In this document: one piece after another, positions 28,679 to 37,013 of the stretch
Position numbering within the stretch: position 1 is the first letter of the stretch
Layout: each line of letters starts with the position of its first letter
Source: an uncultured Eubacteriales bacterium
GTDB taxonomy: Bacteria; Bacillota; Clostridia; Oscillospirales; Acutalibacteraceae
Direction: 5' to 3'
Length of the DNA: 59,176 nt
Assembly: GCA_934643185.1 (NCBI GenBank)
Contig: CAKUBN010000009.1
Span: forward strand, 1 to 59,176
Notes under the pieces: model-generated
What the model saw: the letters and a program-made list of their open reading frames with translations, nothing else
What the model was told of the DNA's origin: nothing
The model's database searches: none
Translations under genes and position numbers: made by a program

Positions 28679-30657
28679 ATTGCATCCACCTCCGCAAGAA
28701 TCTGTCTGTTTGCAAAGCCCTGCAGATCCATTGCGCCGGACGGGCAGGTAACGGTGCAGGCACCGCAGCCCTGGCACAGCGCACTGTTGACAACGGCTAC
28801 GCGGCGATCTTCACGGATGCCGTGGTCGTTGATGAGCTTTGTCTCATAGCTGATTGCGCCGTAGGGGCAGACGTTTGCGCACTGCGAGCAGCCGTTGCAG
28901 AGCAGCTCGTCGCTCTTAGCGGTGCACGGGTTCGTCATCAGCTTATCCTTCGCGAGCAGACCGATGGCCTTAACAGCCGCCGCGCCTGCCTGCGCGACCG
29001 TTTCCGGAATATCCTTCGGGCCCTGGCATACGCCGGAGAGGAATACGCCCGCCGTCGGGGACTCGACCGGGCGCAGCTTTGCGTGAGCCTCGGTGAGGAA
29101 GTTGTTGGTATCGATGCTGGCGGTCAGCATGGTCGCAATGCGGCGCACGTCCGCGTTCGGCTCAATCGCCGTTGCGAGGACGACCATATCCGCTTCCATC
29201 AGGATCTGCTTGTTGTCGAGCAGGTCAACGCCCTGCACAAGCAGCTGGCCGTTCGGCTGCGGCATGACCTTGCCGACCTGACCCTTGATGTAGTTTACGC
29301 CGTAATCTTCCACGGCGCGGCGGTAGAACTCATCGAAGTTCTTACCGGGGGTACGCACGTCGATGTAGAACACCGTTACGTTGACGTCCGGGTATTTATC
29401 ACGGATCAACATGGCGTGCTTTGCCGTGTACATGCAGCAAATCTTCGAGCAGTAGCTCTTACCGCGGCTGTCGGAGCAGCGGCTGCCTACACACTGGATG
29501 AACACCATATTCTTCGGCGGCTTGCCGTCGGAAAGGCGCTCCAGATGACCCTTCGTGGGGCCTGCCGCGTTCATGATGCGCTCGAGCTCGAGGGACGTGA
29601 TGACGTCCTTGCTCTGGCTGTATGCGTACTCGTCGTACTTATCGAGCTTGATGGTATCGAAGCCGGTAGCGACGACGATAGCGCCGTACTTCTCGGTAAC
29701 GATTTCATCCTTCTGCTCGTAATCGATGGCGCCCGCCTGACAAACCTTCTGGCACAGGCCGCACTTGCCGGTCTTGAACTTGATGCAAGCTTCACGGTCG
29801 ATGACCGGAACGTTCGGGATTGCCTGTGCGAACGGGGTATAAATAGCGCTTCTCGTGTTCAAGCCGCGGTTGAATTCGCTCGGGGTCTTTCTGGAAGGAC
29901 ATTTCTCCTGGCAGACGCCGCAGCCGGTGCACTTAGACATATCGACGCTGCGCGCCTTCTTGCGGATGTCCACGGTGAAATCGCCCACGAAGCCGGAGAC
30001 CTTCTCCACTTCGCTGTATGTATACAGATGGATCTTCTCGTTTGCGGAAGCCTCCACCATTTTCGGGGTCAAAATACATGCGGAGCAGTCGAGGGTCGGG
30101 AACGTCTTATCGAGCTGGCTCATACGGCCGCCGATGCTGGGGGTCTTCTCAACGATATCGACTTCATAGCCTGCGTCTGCAATGTCGAGCGCAGTCTGAA
30201 TGCCTGCAATACCGCCGCCGATGACGAGCGCGCGCTTTGTTACGCGGCTTTCGCCCGGGAACAGCGGCGCGTCAAGGTTGACCTTTGCGATAGCCGCTCT
30301 GGCAAGGATGACGGCCTTTTCGGTCGCTTCTTCCATGTTCTTGTGGATCCAGGAGCAGTGCTCACGGATGTTTGCAATCTCGACCATGTACGGGTTGAGG
30401 CCGGCTCTTTCCGCCGTTTTGCGGAAAGTCGTCTCGTGCATACGCGGGGAGCAGGAACAAACCACAAGACCGGTCAGGTGTTTTTCACGGATGGCTTCGA
30501 TGATCTTCGCTTGGCCGACCTCGGAGCACATGTACTGATAATCTTCCGCGTGCACGACACCCGGTTCATGACTGACCATTTCTACGACTTTCTTTACATC
30601 TACCGTAGCTGCGATGTTGCTGCCGCAATGGCACACAAATACACCAATTCTCTGCAC
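28669..30657 (-). CDS. hdrA: HdrA-like flavin/iron-sulfur subunit, candidate bifurcation centre
   Basis: 662 residues, close to the classical HdrA length. The N-terminal domain has RIGVFVCHCGSNI and SCSPRMHETTFRK; the thioredoxin-reductase-like FAD domain has RALVIGGGIAGIQTALDIAD (about 145); an inserted Cys-rich region has LDCSACILTPKMVEASAN and ferredoxin motifs CTGCGVCQEKCPS and KCGLCQKVCQAGAI. The second FAD half has VVLATAIEPNADVRRIA, and the C-terminus has CNGCSQCANVCPYGAIS and CQGCGACTVTCPSGAM. In methanogens HdrA bifurcates electrons at FAD to ferredoxin and the HdrBC branch. Here NADH via Flx would be the donor. The actual acceptors are inferred from operon content. Confidence 0.93.
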   Translation of the reverse strand: MQRIGVFVCHCGSNIAATVDVKKVVEMVSHEPGVVHAEDYQYMCSEVGQAKIIEAIREKHLTGLVVCSCSPRMHETTFRKTAERAGLNPYMVEIANIREHCSWIHKNMEEATEKAVILARAAIAKVNLDAPLFPGESRVTKRALVIGGGIAGIQTALDIADAGYEVDIVEKTPSIGGRMSQLDKTFPTLDCSACILTPKMVEASANEKIHLYTYSEVEKVSGFVGDFTVDIRKKARSVDMSKCTGCGVCQEKCPSRKTPSEFNRGLNTRSAIYTPFAQAIPNVPVIDREACIKFKTGKCGLCQKVCQAGAIDYEQKDEIVTEKYGAIVVATGFDTIKLDKYDEYAYSQSKDVITSLELERIMNAAGPTKGHLERLSDGKPPKNMVFIQCVGSRCSDSRGKSYCSKICCMYTAKHAMLIRDKYPDVNVTVFYIDVRTPGKNFDEFYRRAVEDYGVNYIKGQVGKVMPQPNGQLLVQGVDLLDNKQILMEADMVVLATAIEPNADVRRIATMLTASIDTNNFLTEAHAKLRPVESPTAGVFLSGVCQGPKDIPETVAQAGAAAVKAIGLLAKDKLMTNPCTAKSDELLCNGCSQCANVCPYGAISYETKLINDHGIREDRRVAVVNSALCQGCGACTVTCPSGAMDLQGFANRQILAEVDAICR

Positions 30658-30661
30658 GCTA

Positions 30662-31048
30662 TCACCTCCTGTATCTTCTGAACGCGCTCACAAGGAGCTG
30701 CTGGGGCAGATCCGGATCCAAAAGCTCCGGGATCTCGTCCGGCGTAAGGTATGCTTCACCGCGCTGGCGCACGACAAGCTGTCTTGCCGCATCGATAAGC
30801 TTGCCGGGCTTAACGTCTCTCGGGCAGCGCTCAATGCAGGCAAAGCAGGAAAGGCACTTCCAAAGGGACTTGGAATTCACAAGGGACTCAATGTCGTCAT
30901 TCAGCACATAGGAAACGAACTGGTGAGGCTTAATGTCCATTTCGTTGAACGACGGGCAGGATGCGGAACATTTGCCGCACTTCATGCACTTGTAGGGGTT
31001 GACGCCGCTGATCTCGCGGATCTGCTCCGCCTGTTTGCTGATGCTCAC
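30662..31048 (-). CDS. hdrC: HdrC-like iron-sulfur subunit
   Basis: 128 residues with two cubane motifs, CMKCGKCSASCPS and CLSCFACIERCPRD, passing electrons from HdrA to HdrB. It begins with GTG overlapping the hdrB stop (GTGA), so order and coupling are hdrB-hdrC-hdrA in transcription direction. Length is a little short but normal for bacterial HdrC. Confidence 0.9.
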   Translation of the reverse strand: MSISKQAEQIREISGVNPYKCMKCGKCSASCPSFNEMDIKPHQFVSYVLNDDIESLVNSKSLWKCLSCFACIERCPRDVKPGKLIDAARQLVVRQRGEAYLTPDEIPELLDPDLPQQLLVSAFRRYRR

Positions 31049-31839
31049 TTTAACGCCTCCTCTTTCACGCCGAGGGCCTCTGCGAGAAGCTCGGTGAAGT
31101 AATACACCGGGATCTTGCCGCTGCCGCTCTTGTTGAGATTATACATGCAGAGTGGACATGCCGTGATGAGCATTTCCGCGCCTGCACCGGCTGCGCTGTC
31201 TACGATATTGCAGCTCATACGGCCGCTCATTTCTTTTTCTTTAAGGGAGATATAGCCGCCGCAGCACTCGTTGCGGTACGGATATACGACCGGCTCTGCG
31301 CCGATGGCACGAATGAAGTCTTCAATGATCTGCGGGTTCTCCGGATCGTCAAAGGCCAGCACGGTGCTCGGTCTGAGCAGCAGGCAGCCGTAATATGCGC
31401 CGATCTTTCTGCCCTTTAACGGGTTGACGACCTTTTTCTTCAGTTCGTCAAAGCCCACGCGGTCGCGCAGAACTTCAAGGTAATGCAGCACATTCGTCTC
31501 GCCGGCATAGGGCTCGTCAAGCTGCATGTAGTTGTTGGCTCTCGTGCGGATGTCCTCCACGTTTCTCATGTCGTCGTTGACTCTTTTGATGACATGATGA
31601 CATGCGGAGCAAAGCGTCACGAGGTCCTGGCCCTTTTCCTTCGCTTCGTTCAAAGCGCGGACGGAGGAAAGTTTTGTTGCGATCTCGTCGGACCCGAGCG
31701 GGTAGACACCGCCGCAGCACTGCCAGTTTTCGATTTCTTCCAATTCAAATCCGAGCGCCTTTGCGGAAGCTCTGGCATAGGCATCAAGATCCTTTGCCTT
31801 CGTTCTCAAGGTACATCCCGGATAATAGCTGTACTTCAT
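31045..31839 (-). CDS. hdrB: HdrB-like subunit with two CCG noncubane-cluster motifs
   Basis: 264 residues. Both CCG ligand sets are complete: C9, C41-C42, C77, C80, and C152, C192-C193, C228, C231 (spacings X31, X34 and X39, X34). In methanogen HdrB these bind two noncubane [4Fe-4S] clusters that split the CoM-S-S-CoB disulfide; in sulfate reducers the partner is DsrC. Neither substrate is evident here, and no dsrC gene is in the window. Intact catalytic ligands leave open a small disulfide acceptor or direct relay to FrdB. The ATG at 31839 has AGGAG 6 nt upstream. Confidence 0.92.
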   Translation of the reverse strand: MKYSYYPGCTLRTKAKDLDAYARASAKALGFELEEIENWQCCGGVYPLGSDEIATKLSSVRALNEAKEKGQDLVTLCSACHHVIKRVNDDMRNVEDIRTRANNYMQLDEPYAGETNVLHYLEVLRDRVGFDELKKKVVNPLKGRKIGAYYGCLLLRPSTVLAFDDPENPQIIEDFIRAIGAEPVVYPYRNECCGGYISLKEKEMSGRMSCNIVDSAAGAGAEMLITACPLCMYNLNKSGSGKIPVYYFTELLAEALGVKEEALK

Positions 31840-31877
31840 AGCTACTCCTGTCATCCTTTCTATAAATTGATTTTGGG

Positions 31878-32816
31878 TTATGCTTCAAAATAAATTTGAC
31901 CGATGGTTTCTTTCAGCTTGTCTGCGGAAGCGTGGAGTTTTTGCATTTCGTCCTCCGTCAGCTTCACAGGCAGCTTGCCCTGCACGCCGTTCGGGCCCAC
32001 AATGGCGAGTGTGCTGATGCACACGTCCTCTAACCCGTATTCGCCGTGCATCATGGTGGAAACGGTCACAATGGAGTTGTATGCAGAAAGCAGCATGCTG
32101 CACAGTCTGCACACGGAAACCGTGACCGCGTAGAACGTGGCGCCTTTGTTCTTGATGATCTCGCCGCCGGATTTATGTACATACTCCGCCATGGCGTCCT
32201 TATCCACGGGCGTGGCATGCATCAGCTCCACATAGTCGTCCAGTTTCGCGCCGGAAACCTCTGCGCACGACCACGGGATAAAGGAAGAGTCACCGTGTTC
32301 ACCGAAAACATAGGCATGAATGTTCTTCTGCGCAATGTTAAAGTGGCTGGCAAGTCCGAAACGCAGACGCGCGGTATCCAGCGCGGTACCGGAGCCGATG
32401 ATCTGGTTTTCCGGGATGCCGGAGATTTTCATGAACACGTAGGTGATGATGTCCACCGGATTGCTGACGATGATGTACAGCGCGTTCGGTGCGGCCTTTG
32501 CGATGTTCGGTGCAATGCTTTTGATGATGTCGACATTCGTCTGCGTCAATTCAAGGCGCGACTGACCGGGTTTTCTGGCCACGCCGGACGTAATGATGAC
32601 GATGTTGGAGTCCTTTGCATCCTCGTAATCTCCCGATTTAATGGAAATCGGGTCGCGGAAGCAGGTGCCCTGGATGATATCCATCACTTCGCCCTCTGCC
32701 TTTTGCTTGTTGATGTCGATCAGGACAATCTCCGTTGCGATGTCTTCATTGGAAAGCGTATATGCAATGGTTGCGCCTACGCTACCGGCACCAATCACGG
32801 TGATTTTGCTTTTCAT
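31878..32816 (-). CDS. mdh: LDH-like malate dehydrogenase
   Basis: A 312-residue NAD-dependent LDH/MDH-superfamily enzyme. Rossmann motif ITVIGAGSVGATIAY, NAD ribose Asp in IVLIDINKQKAEG, specificity loop VARKPGQSRLEL, NPVDIITYV, and catalytic His in GEHGDSS. The substrate-discriminating position (Gln102 in LDH numbering) is Arg81, as in malate dehydrogenases, while R87 and the rest look LDH-like. That makes malate/oxaloacetate the predicted pair rather than lactate/pyruvate, which automated annotation would probably give. It heads the operon ending in fumarase and fumarate reductase, which fits. AGGAAGGGAAG precedes the ATG at 15-20 nt. Confidence 0.82.
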   Translation of the reverse strand: MKSKITVIGAGSVGATIAYTLSNEDIATEIVLIDINKQKAEGEVMDIIQGTCFRDPISIKSGDYEDAKDSNIVIITSGVARKPGQSRLELTQTNVDIIKSIAPNIAKAAPNALYIIVSNPVDIITYVFMKISGIPENQIIGSGTALDTARLRFGLASHFNIAQKNIHAYVFGEHGDSSFIPWSCAEVSGAKLDDYVELMHATPVDKDAMAEYVHKSGGEIIKNKGATFYAVTVSVCRLCSMLLSAYNSIVTVSTMMHGEYGLEDVCISTLAIVGPNGVQGKLPVKLTEDEMQKLHASADKLKETIGQIYFEA

Positions 32817-32966
32817 TGTCCCGGATCACTTCCCTTCCTGTGCTGTGCCCGATGGGGAGCACAATGTTCCTCCGCGGGCGGGATCTTCTGAGTTACATGA
32901 AAACAAAGGGGGCGAAACACAGTTTTCCCCTTTCCCCACTCACGGGGTACATACTCAGCCTAATAA

Positions 32967-32995
32967 ATTCTATCATATCGATATCTTTTTATCAA
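32967..32995 (-). promoter_or_regulatory. promoter of the mdh-hdr-flx-frd-fum operon
   Basis: TTGATA (32990-32995), 17 nt, TAGAAT (32967-32972) on the minus strand. The untranslated leader is about 140 nt, G/C-rich and purine-rich, with no riboswitch I can name. No clear Rex-type palindrome overlaps it. The adjoining stretch 33000-33246 shows no gene. Confidence 0.62.
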
Positions 32996-33246
32996 GCATT
33001 TTCGCGATTTTTCTATATGAAAATATCGGAATTTACGGCTTTTTCAGAAAGTAAAACAAAAGCCGCGCGGGCCTCTTTTGAGTTTGATACATCTTTCACA
33101 AATACGAATTTCGTGTTTCGTTCTCTGTGCGAAAAAAGCGCGCCCAAATCACCTTCGGGTACGCTTTTAGTTCGTTTACGCTTGCTGTTTTCAGTTTAAT
33201 TCAGCCGACTGTGAACATCTTTCTGACGACGTTTCGTAACGCCGTT

Positions 33247-33319
33247 TGGGAAACCCATTGACCGGGTTTCCGCAGCCTTTTGAAAAAGGCCGGCGAAAAC
33301 TTTATTCGCCCCGTTCCGC
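33247..33319 (-). repeat. multi-hairpin intergenic repeat, copy R1 (truncated)
   Basis: Reading on the minus strand it has the family's 5' block GGAACGGGGCGAATAAAGT, then hairpin A (GGCCTTTTT/AAAAGGC) and a GGAAACCC/GGGTTTCC hairpin, after which similarity stops. The TAA of the histidine kinase gene (33302-33304) lies inside the conserved 5' block. Confidence 0.7.
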
Positions 33320-34807
33320 GTCAGCTTTTTGTTCCGGTAATGTCAGCGGTTCCGGCAGAATCAAAGATTCCGTACGTAGCACCGGCAGTTCAAACCAGAA
33401 TGTGCTGCCTTTACCCTCCACGCTCGCAACGCCGTACCGCCCGCCGTGCAGGTCCAGAATTTTCTTCACGATGGAAAGCCCCAATCCCGTGCCGACCTGT
33501 GCGCGTTTGTGTTCCTTATCGACCTTATAGTAGCGATCCCAGATGTACTGCAATTTATCCGCCGGTATACCCTCGCCCGTATCGCGAATAGATACGCGCA
33601 CGGTGCTTTCCGTCACGGTCTGGTCGATATACACGGTCTTGTTCCCGCCCGAATAGTTGATGGCGTTGTTCACAAGGTTATACAGCACCTGCGAAATTTT
33701 CAGCTGATCGGCGCAGACATACACCGTGCGGTCATACGTGAACGGGAAGCTGAAATCCGCCAATTTGTCGTAGCGGTGCAGCGTATTGCGGATATCCTCC
33801 GTCAAATTGAATTCGGAAACCGTCAGCGTCAATGCGCCCGCCTGTAATTTAGAGAGATCTAAAAGGTCGTTGACGATGCCTGTCAGGCGGTTCGCTTCGT
33901 CGATGACGATCTGCACGTTTTCCGGCGTGTTTTCGCCCGGAATGTCGCGCATCACCTCGGCATAGCCGGAGATCATCGTCAGCGGCGTGCGCAGATCGTG
34001 CGAAACATTGGCAATCAGCTCGCGGCGCAGATCTTCAACCTTGCTCAGCTCCGCCGCGGCATAGTTCAGTGTCGCGGCAAGCTCCGCCACCTCCCTTGCG
34101 CCCTGTTCCGGGAAACGGATGTCATATTTTCCCTCGCCCAGCTGCTTTGCAGATTCGTTCATCTGTTCCAAGGGCTTTGAAAGACGCGAAGAGATAAACA
34201 GTGCCAGCCCGAACGAAAGCAGGATCATTACGCCCGTCAGACACCACAATTGTATTTTCAGCGTTTCCACCGTGGAATCAACCGGGATCACGTCGCAGGA
34301 CAGCAGCACAAGATACTCGTTCCCGCTCGAAAGCGTGACCGTCTGCGCGTAAATGATCGTGCGATCCTGCCGTTCTATGGTGCTCGTCGGGTCTGTGATG
34401 TTGTCGTCCATCACGCTGCCGCCCGCCGCTTTCACCTCGGTGAAAAGCTGCTTGCAATCGAGGTAATCAAAGCGCTCCAGCACGCCGCCGCGCGCCGCCG
34501 GGGAAAACGACACATTTGAGCCGTCGCTGTTGGAAATAAGGATAGAAATATTCGTCGAGCGCGTCACTTCAAAATAATCGCTCGCGGAGGCACTTTCGTC
34601 CAGCATCGCCACCACACGGTTCGCCACGCTGCGCACCTCATTGACCTTGATGGCTTTATAAAAGGTGTTGAGCAGTGTGATCTGAAATGTCCACAGCAGC
34701 GTCACAATGACCGCCGTAAACAGCACGAACCCCAGCATGACCTGCATGCGTATGCCCGGCTTGCGCCATTTTTTGAATTTATGCTTCTTTACTGTCTGTT
34801 CGCCCAT
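33302..34807 (-). CDS. membrane sensor histidine kinase
   Basis: 501 residues. TM1 is near 23-45, followed by an extracellular sensor of about 140 residues, TM2 near 187-209 and a HAMP linker. The HisKA domain has phosphoacceptor His in NVSHDLRTPL and the HATPase_c domain has N box LVNNAINYSGGN, G1 DTGEGIPADKL and G2 GTGLGLSIVKK. The architecture is PhoR/VanS-like. The partner regulator lies 13 bp upstream. ATG 34807 (MGEQTVKK) has AAGGA upstream and is preferred over an internal-to-rr start 11 codons earlier. The signal is unknown. The final codons (AERGE, stop) are encoded by the R1 repeat. Confidence 0.9.
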   Translation of the reverse strand: MGEQTVKKHKFKKWRKPGIRMQVMLGFVLFTAVIVTLLWTFQITLLNTFYKAIKVNEVRSVANRVVAMLDESASASDYFEVTRSTNISILISNSDGSNVSFSPAARGGVLERFDYLDCKQLFTEVKAAGGSVMDDNITDPTSTIERQDRTIIYAQTVTLSSGNEYLVLLSCDVIPVDSTVETLKIQLWCLTGVMILLSFGLALFISSRLSKPLEQMNESAKQLGEGKYDIRFPEQGAREVAELAATLNYAAAELSKVEDLRRELIANVSHDLRTPLTMISGYAEVMRDIPGENTPENVQIVIDEANRLTGIVNDLLDLSKLQAGALTLTVSEFNLTEDIRNTLHRYDKLADFSFPFTYDRTVYVCADQLKISQVLYNLVNNAINYSGGNKTVYIDQTVTESTVRVSIRDTGEGIPADKLQYIWDRYYKVDKEHKRAQVGTGLGLSIVKKILDLHGGRYGVASVEGKGSTFWFELPVLRTESLILPEPLTLPEQKADAERGE

Positions 34808-34820
34808 AGTCCCGCCGTCC

Positions 34821-35507
34821 TTATGCGCCGTGCGTTTCAAAACGATAGCCCACGCCGCGCAGTGTCACAATGAATTTACTGTACGGGCCAAGGCTGCGGC
34901 GCAGCAGCTTGATGTGCGTATCCAGCGTGCGGTCGTCACCGTAGAAATCATACCCCCAAACATTTGTGATAAGCATTTCGCGTGTGAGGGCGATGTTGCG
35001 GTTGTTGACCATGTAAAACAGCAGATCGTATTCCTTCGGGGACAAATCGGCACGCACGCCGTCCACCGTGACGATCCGTCCGGTAAAATCGATTGTCAGG
35101 CCCTCCGCCCGGAACAACTCGTGCTTCGGTATTGCGGTGCGCTGCACACGGCTCATCACAGCAGCAACACGCATCATCAGCTCTTTCGGAGAGAACGGCT
35201 TCACGACATAATCGTCCACGCCGAGTTCAAAGCCGTGGATCTTATCATACTCCTCGCCGCGTGCGGAAAGCATGATGACGGCCGGCGATGCAATCTTCTT
35301 AATCTCCGCCACGGCCGAAAAACCGTCAAGCTCCGGCATCATCACATCCATGATGACAATATCGAACGCATCGGGCGTTCTGCGGAACAGGCGCACCGCC
35401 TCCATGCCGTTTTCCGCTTCCGTCACCTCGTGCCCCTCAAACTCCGCGTATTTGCGGATGAGCAGGCGAATTTTCGCTTCATCGTCCACAATTAGAATTC
35501 TGTACAT
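34821..35507 (-). CDS. OmpR-family response regulator
   Basis: 228 residues. The receiver domain has acidic pocket VDDEAKIR and phosphoacceptor Asp in IVIMDVMMPELDG (about 53), the switch Thr/Ser position in VIMLSARGEEYDK, and Lys in DYVVKPFSPKEL. The C-terminal winged helix is of OmpR type (LSPKEYDLLFYMVNN, NVWGYDFYGDDRTLDTHIKLLRR region, GVGYRFE). The ATG at 35507 is preceded by AAAGGAGG. It is cotranscribed with the kinase; targets unknown. Confidence 0.93.
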   Translation of the reverse strand: MYRILIVDDEAKIRLLIRKYAEFEGHEVTEAENGMEAVRLFRRTPDAFDIVIMDVMMPELDGFSAVAEIKKIASPAVIMLSARGEEYDKIHGFELGVDDYVVKPFSPKELMMRVAAVMSRVQRTAIPKHELFRAEGLTIDFTGRIVTVDGVRADLSPKEYDLLFYMVNNRNIALTREMLITNVWGYDFYGDDRTLDTHIKLLRRSLGPYSKFIVTLRGVGYRFETHGA

Positions 35508-35635
35508 GACAAGGCCTCCTTTTAACTGTTCCGCTCCGTTTACCTGTATCATAACGCACTTTTGTGAAAAAGCGGTGAATGCCGAATGAAAACTGCCATG
35601 CCGTATGCGCCTTCCCGCTTTTATTCCATGTGGAA

Positions 35636-35664
35636 ATTATATAAATATCCGGCCCTGTTTTCAA
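35636..35664 (-). promoter_or_regulatory. promoter of the two-component operon
   Basis: TTGAAA (35659-35664), 17 nt, perfect TATAAT (35636-35641) on the minus strand. The leader is about 130 nt. Confidence 0.65.
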
Positions 35665-35712
35665 GTATTTCCACGATTTATTTCTTTCACGAAGAAATTT
35701 TTCTATTGCCTG

Positions 35713-35741
35713 TTGACATTTCGGGAAAAGTGGAGTAAGAT
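35713..35741 (+). promoter_or_regulatory. promoter of the cytidylate-kinase-like gene
   Basis: TTGACA (35713-35718), 17 nt, TAAGAT (35736-35741). The leader of about 140 nt is AT-rich with no recognisable structure. Confidence 0.62.
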
Positions 35742-35888
35742 ATTTTATAGAAAATACATACAAATCATTCAAGTATTTTCTCTCATTTTAGAGTGTTTTT
35801 ACAATCCCCTTTCCGGTTTTATCGCATAGAGATGGGCGGAACGGGTGTTTTGTACACTTTATGTTGAGAAACCCGAGGAGGCGAGTCT

Positions 35889-36518
35889 ATGTTACCGATT
35901 ATTACCATTGCGCGTCAGTACGGAAGCGGCGGCCACGAGGTCGGCGAGCGCCTGGCGGAAAAATTGAATGTCCCCCTTCTCGACAAGCAGCTGATCGCCA
36001 TGGCGGCAAAAAAGAGCGGGCTGAGCGAGGAAGTCTTTGAAAAGGCGGACGAAAAAGCAGGCAACAGCCTTTTGTATTCCATGGTGATGGGAAACTACAC
36101 CTTCGGAAGCCGTATCACCGGCATCAACGATATGCCCATCAACGATAAGCTGTTCATTCTTCAAAGCGACATCATCAAGTCGGCTGCGGATAAAGGCCCG
36201 TGCGTCATCATCGGACGCTGCGGCGACTACATCCTGCGCGAGTACGACAACGTGTTCCGCGTATTCATCCACGCCAACAAGGAAGCGCGCATCAAGCGCA
36301 TTTTGAGCAAAGGTCTGTGCGATGAGAAGAAGGTCTCCGATTTTATCACAAAACGCGATAAGCAAAGAGCGAATTACTACAACTTCTACTCGAATAAGCG
36401 CTGGGACGATCTCTCGAATTATCACCTCACCATCGATTCTTCCGAATTCGATATTGATGAGGTTGCGGAGATCATCATTACGGCCATCGGCAAGATCAAG
36501 CCGCCCGCAAAGAAGTAA
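35889..36518 (+). CDS. cytidylate kinase-like family protein
   Basis: 209 residues of the AAA_26/cytidylate-kinase-like family. The P-loop-like N-terminus is IITIARQYGSGGHEVGERLA; further on are PCVIIGRCGDYILRE and a basic lid RDKQRANYYNFYSNKRWDD. The family is widespread in gut Clostridia but its substrate is unsettled; it is distinct from Cmk. A strong GAGGAGG site precedes the ATG. It stands alone between a promoter and a bidirectional terminator. Confidence 0.82.
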   Translation: MLPIITIARQYGSGGHEVGERLAEKLNVPLLDKQLIAMAAKKSGLSEEVFEKADEKAGNSLLYSMVMGNYTFGSRITGINDMPINDKLFILQSDIIKSAADKGPCVIIGRCGDYILREYDNVFRVFIHANKEARIKRILSKGLCDEKKVSDFITKRDKQRANYYNFYSNKRWDDLSNYHLTIDSSEFDIDEVAEIIITAIGKIKPPAKK

Positions 36519-36581
36519 GCCTTTGCACATTCAATTTGAGTTTACCTTACCTTTTATATTTTTCATTTTTTATCCCTTCAG

Positions 36582-36615
36582 AAAAAGAGGCGTACCTTTT
36601 GGTGCGTCTCTTTTT
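36582..36615. terminator. bidirectional terminator
   Basis: AAAAAGAGGCGTACC/GGTGCGTCTCTTTTT with a TTTT loop. It serves the kinase-like gene on + and the NusG-II gene on -. Confidence 0.85.
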
Positions 36616-36631
36616 CTATGGTCATATTCTT

Positions 36632-37000
36632 TTATCCCGTTACGGAGTCTATCTCGCTGTCTCCGCCCTCTATGCGCACACTCACGCGCTGCGGCAGGCA
36701 CACGGCAGATTCTCCCGCACGCTTGATAATCCCCTTATTCACACAAATTTTGTCCGGGCACGGGCTCGAAACGAAATGTGCGCCGTCTTTATCAAGCTCA
36801 ATCACCGCGCCGTTCACTTCCAGCGTTAATGGCTCCTTTAAATCGGCCAGCACAACGCGGCGGTACACTTCGCCATCCTGCTCAATGACGGCCTCTGCCC
36901 CCTTCGGGCGCGTTTTGGCATAGAGATACACGCCTGCCGCCACAGCGAGCACCAAAACGAACAGGAGCGCTTCTTTCCATGAAAATTTTCGCTTTTCCAT
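36632..37000 (-). CDS. membrane-anchored NusG-domain-II protein
   Basis: 122 residues. An N-terminal anchor helix (about 8-28) is followed by a NusG_II-type beta domain: LTLEVNGAVIELDKDGAHF, then PCPDKICVNKGIIKRAGESAVCLPQ with the CPDKxCV and CLP cysteine motifs. Small proteins of this type are regularly found next to apbE and Gx-transporter genes in Clostridia and are thought to be extracytoplasmic. Function unknown. The start ATG 37000 has AGAGGGG upstream; the apbE stop lies 13 bp away. Confidence 0.75.
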   Translation of the reverse strand: MEKRKFSWKEALLFVLVLAVAAGVYLYAKTRPKGAEAVIEQDGEVYRRVVLADLKEPLTLEVNGAVIELDKDGAHFVSSPCPDKICVNKGIIKRAGESAVCLPQRVSVRIEGGDSEIDSVTG

Positions 37001-37013
37001 CGCAGCCCCTCTT

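Noticed and set aside
28663..30681. 672-codon plus-strand frame opposite hdrA
   Set aside because: Antisense shadow; the minus strand carries unmistakable HdrA motifs.
31878..32816. L-lactate dehydrogenase as the product of the operon's first gene
   Set aside because: Arg rather than Gln at the discriminating loop position, and the fumarase/fumarate reductase context, favour malate dehydrogenase.
32817..32966. Rex operator or riboswitch in the mdh operon leader
   Set aside because: No TTGTGA-type palindrome and no known riboswitch consensus were visible; only a purine-rich leader.
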